Below, piece by piece: positions 7,443-16,331 of a stretch of DNA of 64,000 nucleotides. The translations under genes were made by a program, and so were the position numbers. The stretch comes from Campylobacterales bacterium (GTDB lineage: Bacteria > Campylobacterota > Campylobacteria > Campylobacterales > Sulfurimonadaceae), in NCBI GenBank assembly GCA_026390115.1, contig JAPLGO010000003.1, positions 62,001 to 126,000 on the forward strand, given 5' to 3'. Below the pieces are notes generated by a model. The model was not told where the DNA came from and searched no databases. It saw only the letters and a program-made list of their open reading frames with translations. Each line of letters opens with the position of its first letter. Positions within the stretch are counted from its first letter, which is position 1.

Positions 7443-9059
7443 TTAATCTCTGTGTCTAAGTGTACTGCTTCTTGGAGTACTGCTTCTGCTTCCGCCAGCT
7501 GCATTTCCTCCACGGTATCCGCCACCGCTTCCACCTTCACGACTACGAGTTGCTCCGCCGGCTGAAGAGCCACCACCATCGCGACTGCGGCTTGCCCCGC
7601 CACCAGAACGGTTTCCGCCGCTTGAAGAACGATTTTTGCCTTTGTATCCGCCACCTGAACCTCTTGTATCTCTTCTTCTTCCGGCTCTCTCTAAAATTTC
7701 TTCAATTCTATCAGCTGGGATACCGATGTTGTTCGGTCCCTTTATCTCTTGATTATCTAAAAGCATAGAGATAAGTTTATAAGCCATTTTCTCTTCATCA
7801 ATATCTAAACGAAGAAGGTCTAAAACTTTATGAGCTTCATCATAGATATGCTGGTCTTCAATCTTCTTAACTAAAGCAGTGAGTGTTGTTTTTCTTAACT
7901 CATTTTTACTTGGAACAAAAGCATGTGCCATTGAAGTCCCGACTTTTTGTTTGATTCTTTGAAGTTCTTTAAACTCTAGCGGAGTTAAAAGTGTAATCGC
8001 CTTACCTTTAGTTCCGGCACGACCTGTTCTTCCGATGCGGTGAACATAGCTCTCTGGGTCAAATGGGATATGGTAGTTGAATACATGCGAGATATTGTCA
8101 ACATGTATGCCGCGCGCAGCAACATCTGTTGCAACAAGAACTTTTACGCCATTATTTTTGAAACCTTTAATAACTGTTTCTCTCTGGCGTTGCTCCATAT
8201 CCCCATGCAGACCATTTGCCAAATAACCCGCACTTGAGAGTACATTTGAGAGTCTATCTACTTCACTTTTTGTTCTACAAAAAACGATTGACTTGTCCGT
8301 ATCTTCTGAGTCCATAAGACGAATAATTGCATCATCTCTCTCGCTCTCTTCAATCACATAGTAGAGCTGTTCAATATCTGTATTCGTCGTTTCGCCCTTA
8401 GTAATCGAGATAAATTCAGGATTGTCAAGAATTCTGCTCGCCAAAGTTTTGATTGGCTGAGGCATAGTAGCCGAGAATAGAAGTGTTTGACGAGAAGTTG
8501 GAAGGTAAGAAAATATTTCATTAATATCATCTAAAAATCCCATGTCAAGCATTTCATCTGCTTCATCAAGTACAACCAAAGTAGGAGCGAAATTTTTTAC
8601 TAAATTCTTTTTAAGAATGTCTAAAAGACGACCCGGAGTTGCAACAACGATATTTCCGCCTCTCTCAATTAGGTCGATTTGTCTATTGTATGAACTACCT
8701 CCGTAAACTGTTACAGTTTTAACACCTAAATTTCTGCCGTACTTGAAAAGCTCATCAGAAACCTGCGTAGCAAGTTCACGCGTTGGAGTAATAACTAAAA
8801 CTTCAACACCACCTTTTAAGTGCATGTTTGAAATGGCTGGAAGACCAAAAGCTGCAGTTTTACCTGTCCCTGTGTGTGCTTGCCCGACTATATCGCGACC
8901 CGCTAAAACAAAAGGAATAGCTTGTGCTTGAATAGGACTTGGAATTGTAAAACCTGCATATTTAACTGCTTGTAATACTTCTTTTTTTAAGTTTAAATCA
9001 TCAAATGTGATTAACGCTTCTTCTTTTGGAGTGTTTGTTTGTGCATTTTCTTGCATCAT
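7443..9059 (-). CDS. DEAD-box ATP-dependent RNA helicase
   Basis: A 538-residue RNA helicase, likely acting in ribosome assembly or mRNA turnover. Motifs run in order: Q motif (GFTIPSPIQAQAIP), AHTGTGKT, PTRELA, TPGR, DEAD, SAT, ARGIHVDNISHVFNYHIP and HRIGRTGRAG. After a family-typical helical extension, the last 80 or so residues are a low-complexity tail of Gly, Ser and Arg (repeated RSRDGGGS, GGGYRGGN). Such tails bind RNA without sequence choice. The leader can fold into a nested hairpin. It is DeaD/CshA-like, but the exact orthologue is not certain. Confidence 0.93.
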   Translation of the reverse strand: MMQENAQTNTPKEEALITFDDLNLKKEVLQAVKYAGFTIPSPIQAQAIPFVLAGRDIVGQAHTGTGKTAAFGLPAISNMHLKGGVEVLVITPTRELATQVSDELFKYGRNLGVKTVTVYGGSSYNRQIDLIERGGNIVVATPGRLLDILKKNLVKNFAPTLVVLDEADEMLDMGFLDDINEIFSYLPTSRQTLLFSATMPQPIKTLASRILDNPEFISITKGETTNTDIEQLYYVIEESERDDAIIRLMDSEDTDKSIVFCRTKSEVDRLSNVLSSAGYLANGLHGDMEQRQRETVIKGFKNNGVKVLVATDVAARGIHVDNISHVFNYHIPFDPESYVHRIGRTGRAGTKGKAITLLTPLEFKELQRIKQKVGTSMAHAFVPSKNELRKTTLTALVKKIEDQHIYDEAHKVLDLLRLDIDEEKMAYKLISMLLDNQEIKGPNNIGIPADRIEEILERAGRRRDTRGSGGGYKGKNRSSSGGNRSGGGASRSRDGGGSSAGGATRSREGGSGGGYRGGNAAGGSRSSTPRSSTLRHRD

Positions 9060-9072
9060 ATACCTTTAATTA

Positions 9073-9116
9073 AGGAGATGATACAAGCATACTTTTGCAG
9101 TATGGCACCTTCTCCT
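9073..9116 (-). promoter_or_regulatory. structured 5' leader of the helicase gene
   Basis: Read on the minus strand, AGGAGA (9111-9116) can pair with TCTCCT (9073-9078). Nested inside is CATACT-loop-AGTATG (9088-9104). The structure ends a few bases before the AAAGGTAT ribosome site. A foldable leader on a DEAD-box helicase gene suggests temperature or autogenous control; this is inference. Confidence 0.4.
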
Positions 9117-9202
9117 AGAAAATTTTGCGAATTGTATCTAAAAATTCATAAAGAATAATTAAAGTTAAATATATTTAAAATAATTTAAGTTAATGATGTT
9201 CT

Positions 9203-11368
9203 TTATTTATACACTACAGTAGTGTTTCTTCCACTTTTTTTAGCTTCATATAAAGCTTCATCAGCTCTTTGCAAAATTGTTTTTACATTTTTGTCCTCTT
9301 TTAAATCTGCAATTCCAATGCTTACACTATATTTAATAGTTTGAGATTCTATTGTTAGACTTGAGTTAAAAACTTCTTTACGCAATCTTTCCGAGAAATT
9401 ATATGCACCATCTATATTTGTTTCCGGAAGAATGATTACAAATTCTTCTCCGCCGATTCGAGCTACTATATCTGCTTCTCTTGCTATATTTTTACAAATA
9501 TTTGCAAAATGCTTTAAAACTTCATCCCCAATTGCATGTCCATAAGTGTCATTGATTTTTTTAAAATAATCTATGTCCAACATTAGCAGAGTTAAATTGC
9601 GGTTGTAACGCTTTGATTGTTTTATTTCAAGTGCAGACAATTCTTCAAATTTACGACGATTTAACATTCCCGTTAATATGTCATGAAATGCCATTTCTTC
9701 AAGTTTAATATTTTCTCTTTGTTTGCTTTTCAGTTCTATATCTTTTTGATTTTTATATAACTGTGTAAATATGTCTCCTTTTAAAAGTTTTAGTCTGGTT
9801 GTTTCATAAGAGTCATACATACATGCTATTTCGTCTCTGTTAATCATAATTGGAGAGAGTCGAAAACTTCTTCCACCACTTGCCAAATCTTTCATAGCAT
9901 CTGTAAGTTGGGAAATTTGCTTTGTTGAGCTTTTCTTTAGTGTGTAGAGTATAAAAAAAGTAGTAGCCAATATGATTGTATTGAAAAGAATCCATAAAAA
10001 AAGATTTTGAATCGTACCGCTTATGCGGTTGTCAATTAAACCATTAATTTCAATCAAAAGCTGATCTTCAAAATTTTTTACACTATCTATTAGTTCTGTG
10101 AGTGAATTGAACCAAGTTTCAGAATCTAAGTTTTCAAAATCTCTGTTTTTTAGTTTTTCCTCAGATTCGGATATTTTTTTTGCAATGACAGAGTTAAAAA
10201 TAGTCTCCTTTGTGCTCTTTTGATTTTGTGATGCTGTTTGCTCAAACATAAGTAAAAAAGATTTTTGAGCACCAAGAAGTTGCATAAATGAAATATTTTC
10301 ATCTCTGGTTGTGCTTTTTTTCTCTATAAGCATTGTTCCATAGGCTCTCTCTTGCCCTAGAGCCTCTTTTAGATGTAAAATAGACGATAAAGTTGATATG
10401 GAGGAGGAGATTTCTCCGTCAATATTGAGAAAGGCTATTCTTGGGGTGATGGAGAGTATATTTCTTAATATCTTAGAATAAGTGTTTATTGCATCAATTT
10501 GAGAGATTTTTTTATCGTTTATCTGCTTACGAAGATTATTTAATGTGAGAATATCTTCCTCAAATATATTTATAAACGGCTGTATTGCAATTAGCTTCTC
10601 CTTGTGAACAGTTTTGAGTTTATTTACGAATGAGACTACATCATTGTTCACAATTTCTTTTTGTTTTTGCAGTCTATCATCAAACTTATTTTCTATTGAT
10701 GTTAGATACCCGCTGCTTAACCCTCTTTCAATTTGGATATTGTGAGCAAGTGTATTAATATTTCCGATAGTGTATGTTATACTGGATGTACTTTTCATCT
10801 CTTCATATTTTTGATAATTATTCCAAAGAATTATAGAGCCAAAAAAAAACATTCCGATAAGAGGAATAAGAACAGAGAGCAATATTCTCTTGGTAAAACT
10901 AAATGTATCGGTTGTTTTTTTTATTAATCGTTGAAATAAAGATTCTTTTTTGCTGTTTTTATTTTTAGCAAGTTCACAGTTCTCAAAGAAATTTATTAAT
11001 GGTATATCCTCTGTAATAATATGGTTGAGTAACCAATCAATTAAATAGATAGTTGCGTCTTGGGCTGCAACATAATCACTTGTACTTAAAAATTTAGCTT
11101 TGAGTTGCGGTATTTTAGAAATAAAATCATCGTGCTGCTTTTTATGCTCGGCAAGAGCATTTTGATTGCACTGCTTTATATAAGACTCTTCTTGATTGAA
11201 ATGTATTAGAGAATACTCTTCTAAATCTTTAAAAATATTGTTTAGCGTACTCTCTGACGCATTTGTATCTATCGCTTCAGAGAGTTGATTAATAATGTCC
11301 AAAAGTTTTTTATGATTATTGTCCAGCACTTCAACACCAACACTTAATCCGTCATTCCACTCTATCAT
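9203..11368 (-). CDS. hemerythrin-NIT-GGDEF diguanylate cyclase
   Basis: A 721-residue membrane sensor that likely makes cyclic di-GMP. Residues 1-130 are a bacteriohemerythrin with all seven iron ligands visible (His19, His56, Glu60, His75, His79, His116, Asp121), so it should bind a di-iron centre and oxygen. A membrane segment near 155-180 leads to a periplasmic helical region resembling NIT nitrate/nitrite sensors (ERGLSSGYL, later GQERAYGTM). A second membrane segment lies near 455-478. Then come a HAMP-like linker and a GGDEF domain with intact GGEEF at 639-643. Two inputs, cytoplasmic oxygen and a periplasmic anion, would meet at one output. Confidence 0.85.
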   Translation of the reverse strand: MIEWNDGLSVGVEVLDNNHKKLLDIINQLSEAIDTNASESTLNNIFKDLEEYSLIHFNQEESYIKQCNQNALAEHKKQHDDFISKIPQLKAKFLSTSDYVAAQDATIYLIDWLLNHIITEDIPLINFFENCELAKNKNSKKESLFQRLIKKTTDTFSFTKRILLSVLIPLIGMFFFGSIILWNNYQKYEEMKSTSSITYTIGNINTLAHNIQIERGLSSGYLTSIENKFDDRLQKQKEIVNNDVVSFVNKLKTVHKEKLIAIQPFINIFEEDILTLNNLRKQINDKKISQIDAINTYSKILRNILSITPRIAFLNIDGEISSSISTLSSILHLKEALGQERAYGTMLIEKKSTTRDENISFMQLLGAQKSFLLMFEQTASQNQKSTKETIFNSVIAKKISESEEKLKNRDFENLDSETWFNSLTELIDSVKNFEDQLLIEINGLIDNRISGTIQNLFLWILFNTIILATTFFILYTLKKSSTKQISQLTDAMKDLASGGRSFRLSPIMINRDEIACMYDSYETTRLKLLKGDIFTQLYKNQKDIELKSKQRENIKLEEMAFHDILTGMLNRRKFEELSALEIKQSKRYNRNLTLLMLDIDYFKKINDTYGHAIGDEVLKHFANICKNIAREADIVARIGGEEFVIILPETNIDGAYNFSERLRKEVFNSSLTIESQTIKYSVSIGIADLKEDKNVKTILQRADEALYEAKKSGRNTTVVYK

Positions 11369-11499
11369 TTACCGTAACCACCTTTCTTTATTGTAAATAT
11401 TATATAGTTAATTTTATATCAATGAGATTAAAATCGACACTTATGGATTAAGCAATAGTAATATTGTATAATTTTTATATTTTATTTCAGGGTTGGCAT

Positions 11500-12750
11500 G
11501 TGGATTTATATTTGATACTTTGTGTAGTTGCTCTTGTTGTGATTTTGTTTTTACTCTATCTATTGTTGAACAAAAAAGAGGCTTTTTTAAAAATTGTTTA
11601 TGAAAATGAGGAGCTGAAGGCTCGGCATGCAGAGCTTCAAAACTCTAAGAGCGAGTTGGAGATAAGACATGCTGTTTTAAATACCCGCTATGAAAGTGAG
11701 ATACAATCTTCTCACGAAAAATTATCAATACTTCAAAATGCCAAAGATGAGTTAAGTAACGAATTTAAAGTATTGGCGAATCAGATATTTGAAGATAAAT
11801 CAAAACAGTTTAATCATACGCACAAAGAGCAGTTTGAGATACTTCTAAAACCTTTTCGTGAGCAGATAAGCAACTTCTCCATGCAGTCAAAAGAACAGTT
11901 TAATACAGAATCCAAAGACAGACATCTTCTCAAAGATGAACTTATTAGGCTTAAGGAAATGAATGCCAGACTTTCAGAGGATGCGCTCAATCTTACAAAT
12001 GCACTCAAAGGTGAGAACAAAACGCAAGGAAATTGGGGCGAAATAGTTTTGGAGAAAATTTTGGAGGAATCAGGTTTGCGAGAGGGAATGGAGTATGAAA
12101 CTCAGGCTACTCTAAAATCGGCTGATGGCAAAATATATCGTCCTGATGTAATCATTCACATGCCACAAAACAGAGATATTATCATTGATGCAAAAGTCTC
12201 CCTTGTAGCCTATGAGAGATTTATGAGCGGAGATAATCCGCAAGCCAAATCTCTGGCACTCAAAGAGCACCTTCAAAGTATTTCGGCTCATGTAAAAGGT
12301 CTTAAAGAGAAGCAGTATGAAAAATTAGAGGGCGTAAATACACTCGATTACGTGCTGCTTTTTATGCCTATAGAGGGTGCATTTTTACTCGCTCTTGCAG
12401 AGGATGGTGAATTTTTTAAACGGGCGTACGAAAATAATATTTTGATTGTTTCTCCCTCTACTCTGCTAGTGACTCTCAAAACCATAGAACACATCTGGAG
12501 AACTCAAAGACAGCAAGACCATACAAAAAAAATAGTGGATGAAGCAGAGGCCATGTATGACAAGCTAGTTCTGTTTGTAGAGGAGATGCAAAGTATCGGT
12601 ACCTATCTGCAAAAGAGTCAAAATTCCTATGATAGCGCTATGAAAAGGTTGAGCAGCGGAAAAGGAAATATAATAAAAAGAGCTGAAAATATGAGAGAGT
12701 TGGGTTTGAAACCTAAAAAACTTTTAGAAATCAGCAGCTTTGAAGAGTAA
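11500..12750 (+). CDS. rmuC: DNA recombination protein RmuC
   Basis: Membrane-anchored RmuC-family protein, thought to limit DNA inversions through a nuclease-like domain. The N-terminus is one membrane helix (LYLILCVVALVVILFLLYLLL), followed by a long coiled coil to about residue 165. The conserved RmuC core then includes KTQGNWGEIVLEKILEESGL, YRPDVIIHMP and IIIDAKVSLVAYERF. The frame is open from a TTG at 11464, but GTG at 11500 is preferred because CAGGG precedes it at a workable distance and the protein then begins at the membrane helix, giving 416 residues. Confidence 0.9.
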   Translation: MDLYLILCVVALVVILFLLYLLLNKKEAFLKIVYENEELKARHAELQNSKSELEIRHAVLNTRYESEIQSSHEKLSILQNAKDELSNEFKVLANQIFEDKSKQFNHTHKEQFEILLKPFREQISNFSMQSKEQFNTESKDRHLLKDELIRLKEMNARLSEDALNLTNALKGENKTQGNWGEIVLEKILEESGLREGMEYETQATLKSADGKIYRPDVIIHMPQNRDIIIDAKVSLVAYERFMSGDNPQAKSLALKEHLQSISAHVKGLKEKQYEKLEGVNTLDYVLLFMPIEGAFLLALAEDGEFFKRAYENNILIVSPSTLLVTLKTIEHIWRTQRQQDHTKKIVDEAEAMYDKLVLFVEEMQSIGTYLQKSQNSYDSAMKRLSSGKGNIIKRAENMRELGLKPKKLLEISSFEE

Positions 12751-12777
12751 AAATAAATTTTTAGGTATGATTTTGAG

Positions 12778-12975
12778 ATGAATATACAAACACAATACAG
12801 CTATGAAAAGACATGGAGTGATACAAAAGAGGCTGATCTGTTAAGGATTATAGAAGAGGAGGTCGGAGACTCTGACCCAAAAGGAATACTGGCATACATC
12901 AAAGAAGCAATTGCTGGTGGAAAAGTTATAACGGTTGGAAGTTGCAGATTTAAAAAGAGTAAAAAATCCAACTAA
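12778..12975 (+). CDS. small hypothetical protein
   Basis: 65 residues, acidic in the first half (EADLLRIIEEEVGDSDPKG), then an AGGKVITVG turn, one cysteine and a lysine-rich tail (RFKKSKKSN). There is no signal peptide or membrane segment. It begins 27 bases after rmuC, is probably co-transcribed with it, and has a weak AGG 13 bases before the ATG. I do not recognise the family. The charge pattern would suit a small adaptor or nucleic-acid contact, but nothing shows a function. Confidence 0.6.
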   Translation: MNIQTQYSYEKTWSDTKEADLLRIIEEEVGDSDPKGILAYIKEAIAGGKVITVGSCRFKKSKKSN

Positions 12976-13007
12976 AGATAATTCGATTGAGTATCCATTA
13001 AAATTTT

Positions 13008-13565
13008 CTACGGATGTGGAACTTTAAGAGTAGAATTTAAACTCCATCCGATGAGTGCCATAAGTGCTATAACTGCGAAGGTTGGTAGAAGTGAATAAGT
13101 GTGGCTAAGATAAATTAGCCAGAGCAGAATTGCTCCGAGCGGTGTCGGAACACCCGTAAAAAATTTAGAAACTTCGCCTGCATGTGCGTTGATATTGAAG
13201 TGTATAAGTCTTCTAAGCCCAGATATCACATAGTAGATGCTTATTATTGCAGCCGCAATCAACCACCCTCCGGAGAGAGAGGTTGTATAAACTGCCTGAA
13301 AAATCAGAAACACAGGCACAAGTACAAAACTTAGGAAATCTGCAAAACTATCAAGTTGAATTCCAAACTCGTTTGATAATTTATATTTTCTAGCAATCTT
13401 TCCATCAAAAATATCAAAAGCACCGCCAACCCATGCAAGTATTATCGCTATAAAAAAATTATTTTGAGTTATGAAGTAGGTTGCCGTAAGACCGGCAGTA
13501 ATGTTTACAAAAGTAAAGAGGTTTGCCAAGTTAAAATGCGATGATGCGTTATATAGAAATTTCAT
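13008..13565 (-). CDS. pssA: CDP-alcohol phosphatidyltransferase, PssA-like
   Basis: Integral membrane enzyme with the full CDP-alcohol phosphatidyltransferase signature DG-x2-AR-x8-G-x3-D-x3-D, seen as DGKIARKYKLSNEFG then QLDSFAD. It most likely joins serine to CDP-diacylglycerol, the step before phosphatidylethanolamine. At 185 residues with about five membrane segments it is shorter than many PssA proteins. The substrate alcohol cannot be settled from the motif alone; phosphatidylglycerophosphate synthase is the main alternative. It is a lone minus-strand gene. Confidence 0.72.
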   Translation of the reverse strand: MKFLYNASSHFNLANLFTFVNITAGLTATYFITQNNFFIAIILAWVGGAFDIFDGKIARKYKLSNEFGIQLDSFADFLSFVLVPVFLIFQAVYTTSLSGGWLIAAAIISIYYVISGLRRLIHFNINAHAGEVSKFFTGVPTPLGAILLWLIYLSHTYSLLPTFAVIALMALIGWSLNSTLKVPHP

Positions 13566-13683
13566 AAATTACCTTTAAAATTAATTCGTAATTGTAGCTC
13601 AATTTCTTTTGTAAAATTTGAAAAAGGATTAATAATATATTTTTAGTTATGAATTATCTACTTTGTTATATAATCCAAACAAG

Positions 13684-14007
13684 ATGGAGAAACGTAAAAA
13701 TAATATACTATTTGTTCTGCTGTTTGTTTTCGCATTTCTTGTTATACATGATTATGCAATAGAGTCTTTTGATGCAGATACACAGCATGAGCTCTGTTAT
13801 TTAGGCAGTGATTTCTCCTCATTTTTAAACAAAAGTAATTTAGATTTAGCATCTCAGGTTCATAGCAGTATTCACACTCTCTTAGAAATAAATATAGTAC
13901 AACAAATGCCAATAGTCTTAATTCCTCTTAAAATTAATCCACCTTCCATGGAAGTAGCTTCGACATCCTATATCGATTTCGTCCTTCAACGCCCACCGCT
14001 CATATAA
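13684..14007 (+). CDS. small exported or membrane protein heading RND operon 1
   Basis: 107 residues from ATG 13684. A basic start (MEKRKNN) is followed by one hydrophobic helix (ILFVLLFVFAFLVIHDYAI), so it is either anchored in the inner membrane or exported. The rest has a single cysteine (HELCYLG), several histidines and a C-terminus ending QRPPLI. It sits 49 bases before a TolC-type gene and shares its direction. Small exported proteins of unknown role are common at the head of CzcCBA-type operons (CzcI is one example), and this could be an analogue, but I see no firm homology. No good ribosome site precedes the ATG. Confidence 0.5.
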   Translation: MEKRKNNILFVLLFVFAFLVIHDYAIESFDADTQHELCYLGSDFSSFLNKSNLDLASQVHSSIHTLLEINIVQQMPIVLIPLKINPPSMEVASTSYIDFVLQRPPLI

Positions 14008-14056
14008 CTCATAGTACACACCCAAAAATTAAATATATTTTTTAAAAAGGTTATCA

Positions 14057-15250
14057 ATGAGATACATACTGTTTTTTATACTAATTATGTCCATCAATCT
14101 TAATGCACAAAATTTAGCACAAATTTTAGAAGCATTAAAAGTGAGCAATAAAGCAAAAGCAATTTTAGAAAAAACAAAATCGAAAATCACACAAAATGAG
14201 CTTTATGCAACGAATGAGGCTCCAACACTTGGAGCAACTCTCTCACATGCTAAAGAGAGTGTAGAAAAGGGTTCGGAGTACTCTCTAGGCTTTTCTCAAA
14301 AACTGAGTCATCCATTCGCGGCATCTCAAAAAGAGCGAGGCGTTGCGCAGTTTAGTAAGGCAATAGAGCAGGAGACAAAACATGAGCTTCATCTATTAAC
14401 TTTAGATGTTGCCTCTAAGTACCACAATTCATGCGTCTCAAAAGAGATAAGAGACAAAGCGATACTTTTGTTTGGGGAGCAGTCAAAAAGAGTTGCACAG
14501 ATTCAAAAAGCTTATGAATTGGGAGAGATATCTAAAAAAGATTTGCTCTTTAATAAGTTAGATTTAGCAAAACTTCATCAAAATGTAAACAACTATAAGA
14601 GAACATATTTATCAGCGCTTGCAGGGCTGCAGGAGAGAGTGGATACTCTTGTTATCAACGATATAGAGTGCAGTGACCTGTTTACTCCAATCCGGCATGT
14701 GGAATTAAAACCATTATCCCAGCATGATGAGTTGAAATCAATAGAGTATAAGATGCATGCATCTAAAGCTTTTTATGAAGTGCAAGATTCATCTTTCTCC
14801 TCTTTAGGGTATGAATTTTTATATGAAAAAGAGTTAAATACACAAAGATATACGGCTGGCTTAAGCATTCCTTTGGATACTCTGAGCTCACAAAAAGAGA
14901 AATTAAGAGCCCAGCAGCTCTTTATGAGTTCATCCTATGCGTTTGAAAAAGCTTCGTTAGAGTCTGAGATACAAAACTCTTCAAATGCTTTCGTATCAAA
15001 ACTTGAAGCACTCTATGATGAGCTTATTTTACTCAAAGATGAGATAGTGCCACTCAATGAAGAGCTTGCAAATCTCTCAAAGAAAGCTTTTGATGAGGGT
15101 GAAGGTAATATTATGGAGTACCTTGATGCAACCCGCTCCTACTCCCTTAATTTATTAGGAATGTTAGAAGTTAAAAAAACTTATTACAACGAACTTTTTG
15201 AACTATATAAAAAAGCAGATTTAGATTTTGGAGAAAATAATGCACAGTAA
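14057..15250 (+). CDS. TolC-family outer membrane factor of RND system 1
   Basis: 397 residues with a signal peptide (MRYILFFILIMSINLNAQ). It shows the long amphipathic helices of an outer membrane efflux protein (for example EIRDKAILLFGEQSKRVAQIQKAYELGEISKKDLL and a matching C-terminal copy ending FDEGEGNIMEYLDATRSY). It would form the outer membrane tunnel for the adaptor and pump that follow. AAAAAGG precedes the ATG. It overlaps the adaptor gene by 11 bases. Confidence 0.88.
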   Translation: MRYILFFILIMSINLNAQNLAQILEALKVSNKAKAILEKTKSKITQNELYATNEAPTLGATLSHAKESVEKGSEYSLGFSQKLSHPFAASQKERGVAQFSKAIEQETKHELHLLTLDVASKYHNSCVSKEIRDKAILLFGEQSKRVAQIQKAYELGEISKKDLLFNKLDLAKLHQNVNNYKRTYLSALAGLQERVDTLVINDIECSDLFTPIRHVELKPLSQHDELKSIEYKMHASKAFYEVQDSSFSSLGYEFLYEKELNTQRYTAGLSIPLDTLSSQKEKLRAQQLFMSSSYAFEKASLESEIQNSSNAFVSKLEALYDELILLKDEIVPLNEELANLSKKAFDEGEGNIMEYLDATRSYSLNLLGMLEVKKTYYNELFELYKKADLDFGENNAQ

Positions 15251-16331
15251 AATAACTGCTCTAGGGCTAAAAATAGTCATCACAACACATCTGCTTGGAT
15301 TTGCTCTTTTTGGTGCGCAAACTATAGAGATTTCGCAAAAACAACAGAAAGATTTAGGTGTGAAGTGCCAAGCGGTAACAAAAGTAGAAACCATCTCTTT
15401 TGGTCCATACAATGGGGTTGTAATTCTTGATAAAAATGATATTTATTCTATTAGTTCAAATGTTGAGTCAATAGTAAAAGAGATACATGTTAGAAAATTA
15501 GAATATGTAAAAAAGGGACAAAAACTTTTAACACTTAAAAGCAATGAACTTTTAACTCTTCAGCAAGAGTATATTCAAGCACTTTTAGAGAGTGACAATA
15601 TAAACCAGAATCATGAAAGAAATATTAAGCTTTATGCAGAAGGCATTATTTCAAATAAAAAGCTTTTAGAATCAGAAAAATTAAAACGAAGCAGCGATTT
15701 AGATGTTCGATTAACGGCGAATCAACTCTTAACAAATGGTTTCAACGAAGCAATGCTAAAAACTCTTCAAGCAACAAGCCGCCCGATTGTTGAAAAAACT
15801 ATTTATGCCTCACAAGATGGTACTGTTTATGAAGTAAATGTAAATATTGGCGAGTATGTTCAAGCGGATTACAAGATGATTCAGATTTATGCCGATGGCA
15901 CAAGATTTATTCAACTGACACTTCCTGTAAAAATTGTAAAGAATGTATCGATTGGCGACATATGTACATTTGATTCATATCGTGCAAAAGTGAGCGCCAT
16001 CGGAAATGTAGTAAATAGTGCTTCCCAGTCGGTTGAGGTGAGGGCTACGATAGAGAATGCAAAAGATATTATGATAAACAGAGTTTATGAAGTGACCCTG
16101 ACTGATGCTATCAGTGATGCATTTAAAGTTACAAAAAATGCTTTAGTTTTTGACGAAAATAGATCCTACCTCTTCAAAAAAGTTCCACTAGGTTTTGAAA
16201 TGATAGAGGTGAAAATAATAAGCGAGGGAGTTAACTGTTATGTTGTAACAGGCGATTTGAGTGTGGGTGATGAAGTGGCTGCTAGTTCAACCTCTGCACT
16301 GTTAAGTGCAAGGGAGAGTAAAAGTGAGTGA
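15240..16331 (+). CDS. periplasmic adaptor (membrane fusion protein) of RND system 1
   Basis: Bridges the inner membrane pump and the outer membrane channel. A signal sequence (LGLKIVITTHLLGFALFGAQ) leads to a split lipoyl/barrel-sandwich domain (VESIVKEIHVRKLEYVKKGQKLLTL and later YASQDGTVYEVNVNIGEYVQA), with a short alpha-hairpin between and beta-barrel domains after. ATG at 15240 is preferred to an upstream TTG because GGAG lies 7 bases before it, giving 363 residues. It overlaps both neighbours (11 and 8 bases), so the three products are made together. CusB-like by partner; no methionine-rich metal site stands out. Confidence 0.86.
   Translation: MHSKITALGLKIVITTHLLGFALFGAQTIEISQKQQKDLGVKCQAVTKVETISFGPYNGVVILDKNDIYSISSNVESIVKEIHVRKLEYVKKGQKLLTLKSNELLTLQQEYIQALLESDNINQNHERNIKLYAEGIISNKKLLESEKLKRSSDLDVRLTANQLLTNGFNEAMLKTLQATSRPIVEKTIYASQDGTVYEVNVNIGEYVQADYKMIQIYADGTRFIQLTLPVKIVKNVSIGDICTFDSYRAKVSAIGNVVNSASQSVEVRATIENAKDIMINRVYEVTLTDAISDAFKVTKNALVFDENRSYLFKKVPLGFEMIEVKIISEGVNCYVVTGDLSVGDEVAASSTSALLSARESKSE

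Noticed and set aside
7460-7768. Plus-strand frame opposite the helicase tail
   Set aside because: It is the complement of the glycine/serine/arginine codons and has an implausible Arg/His/Leu composition.
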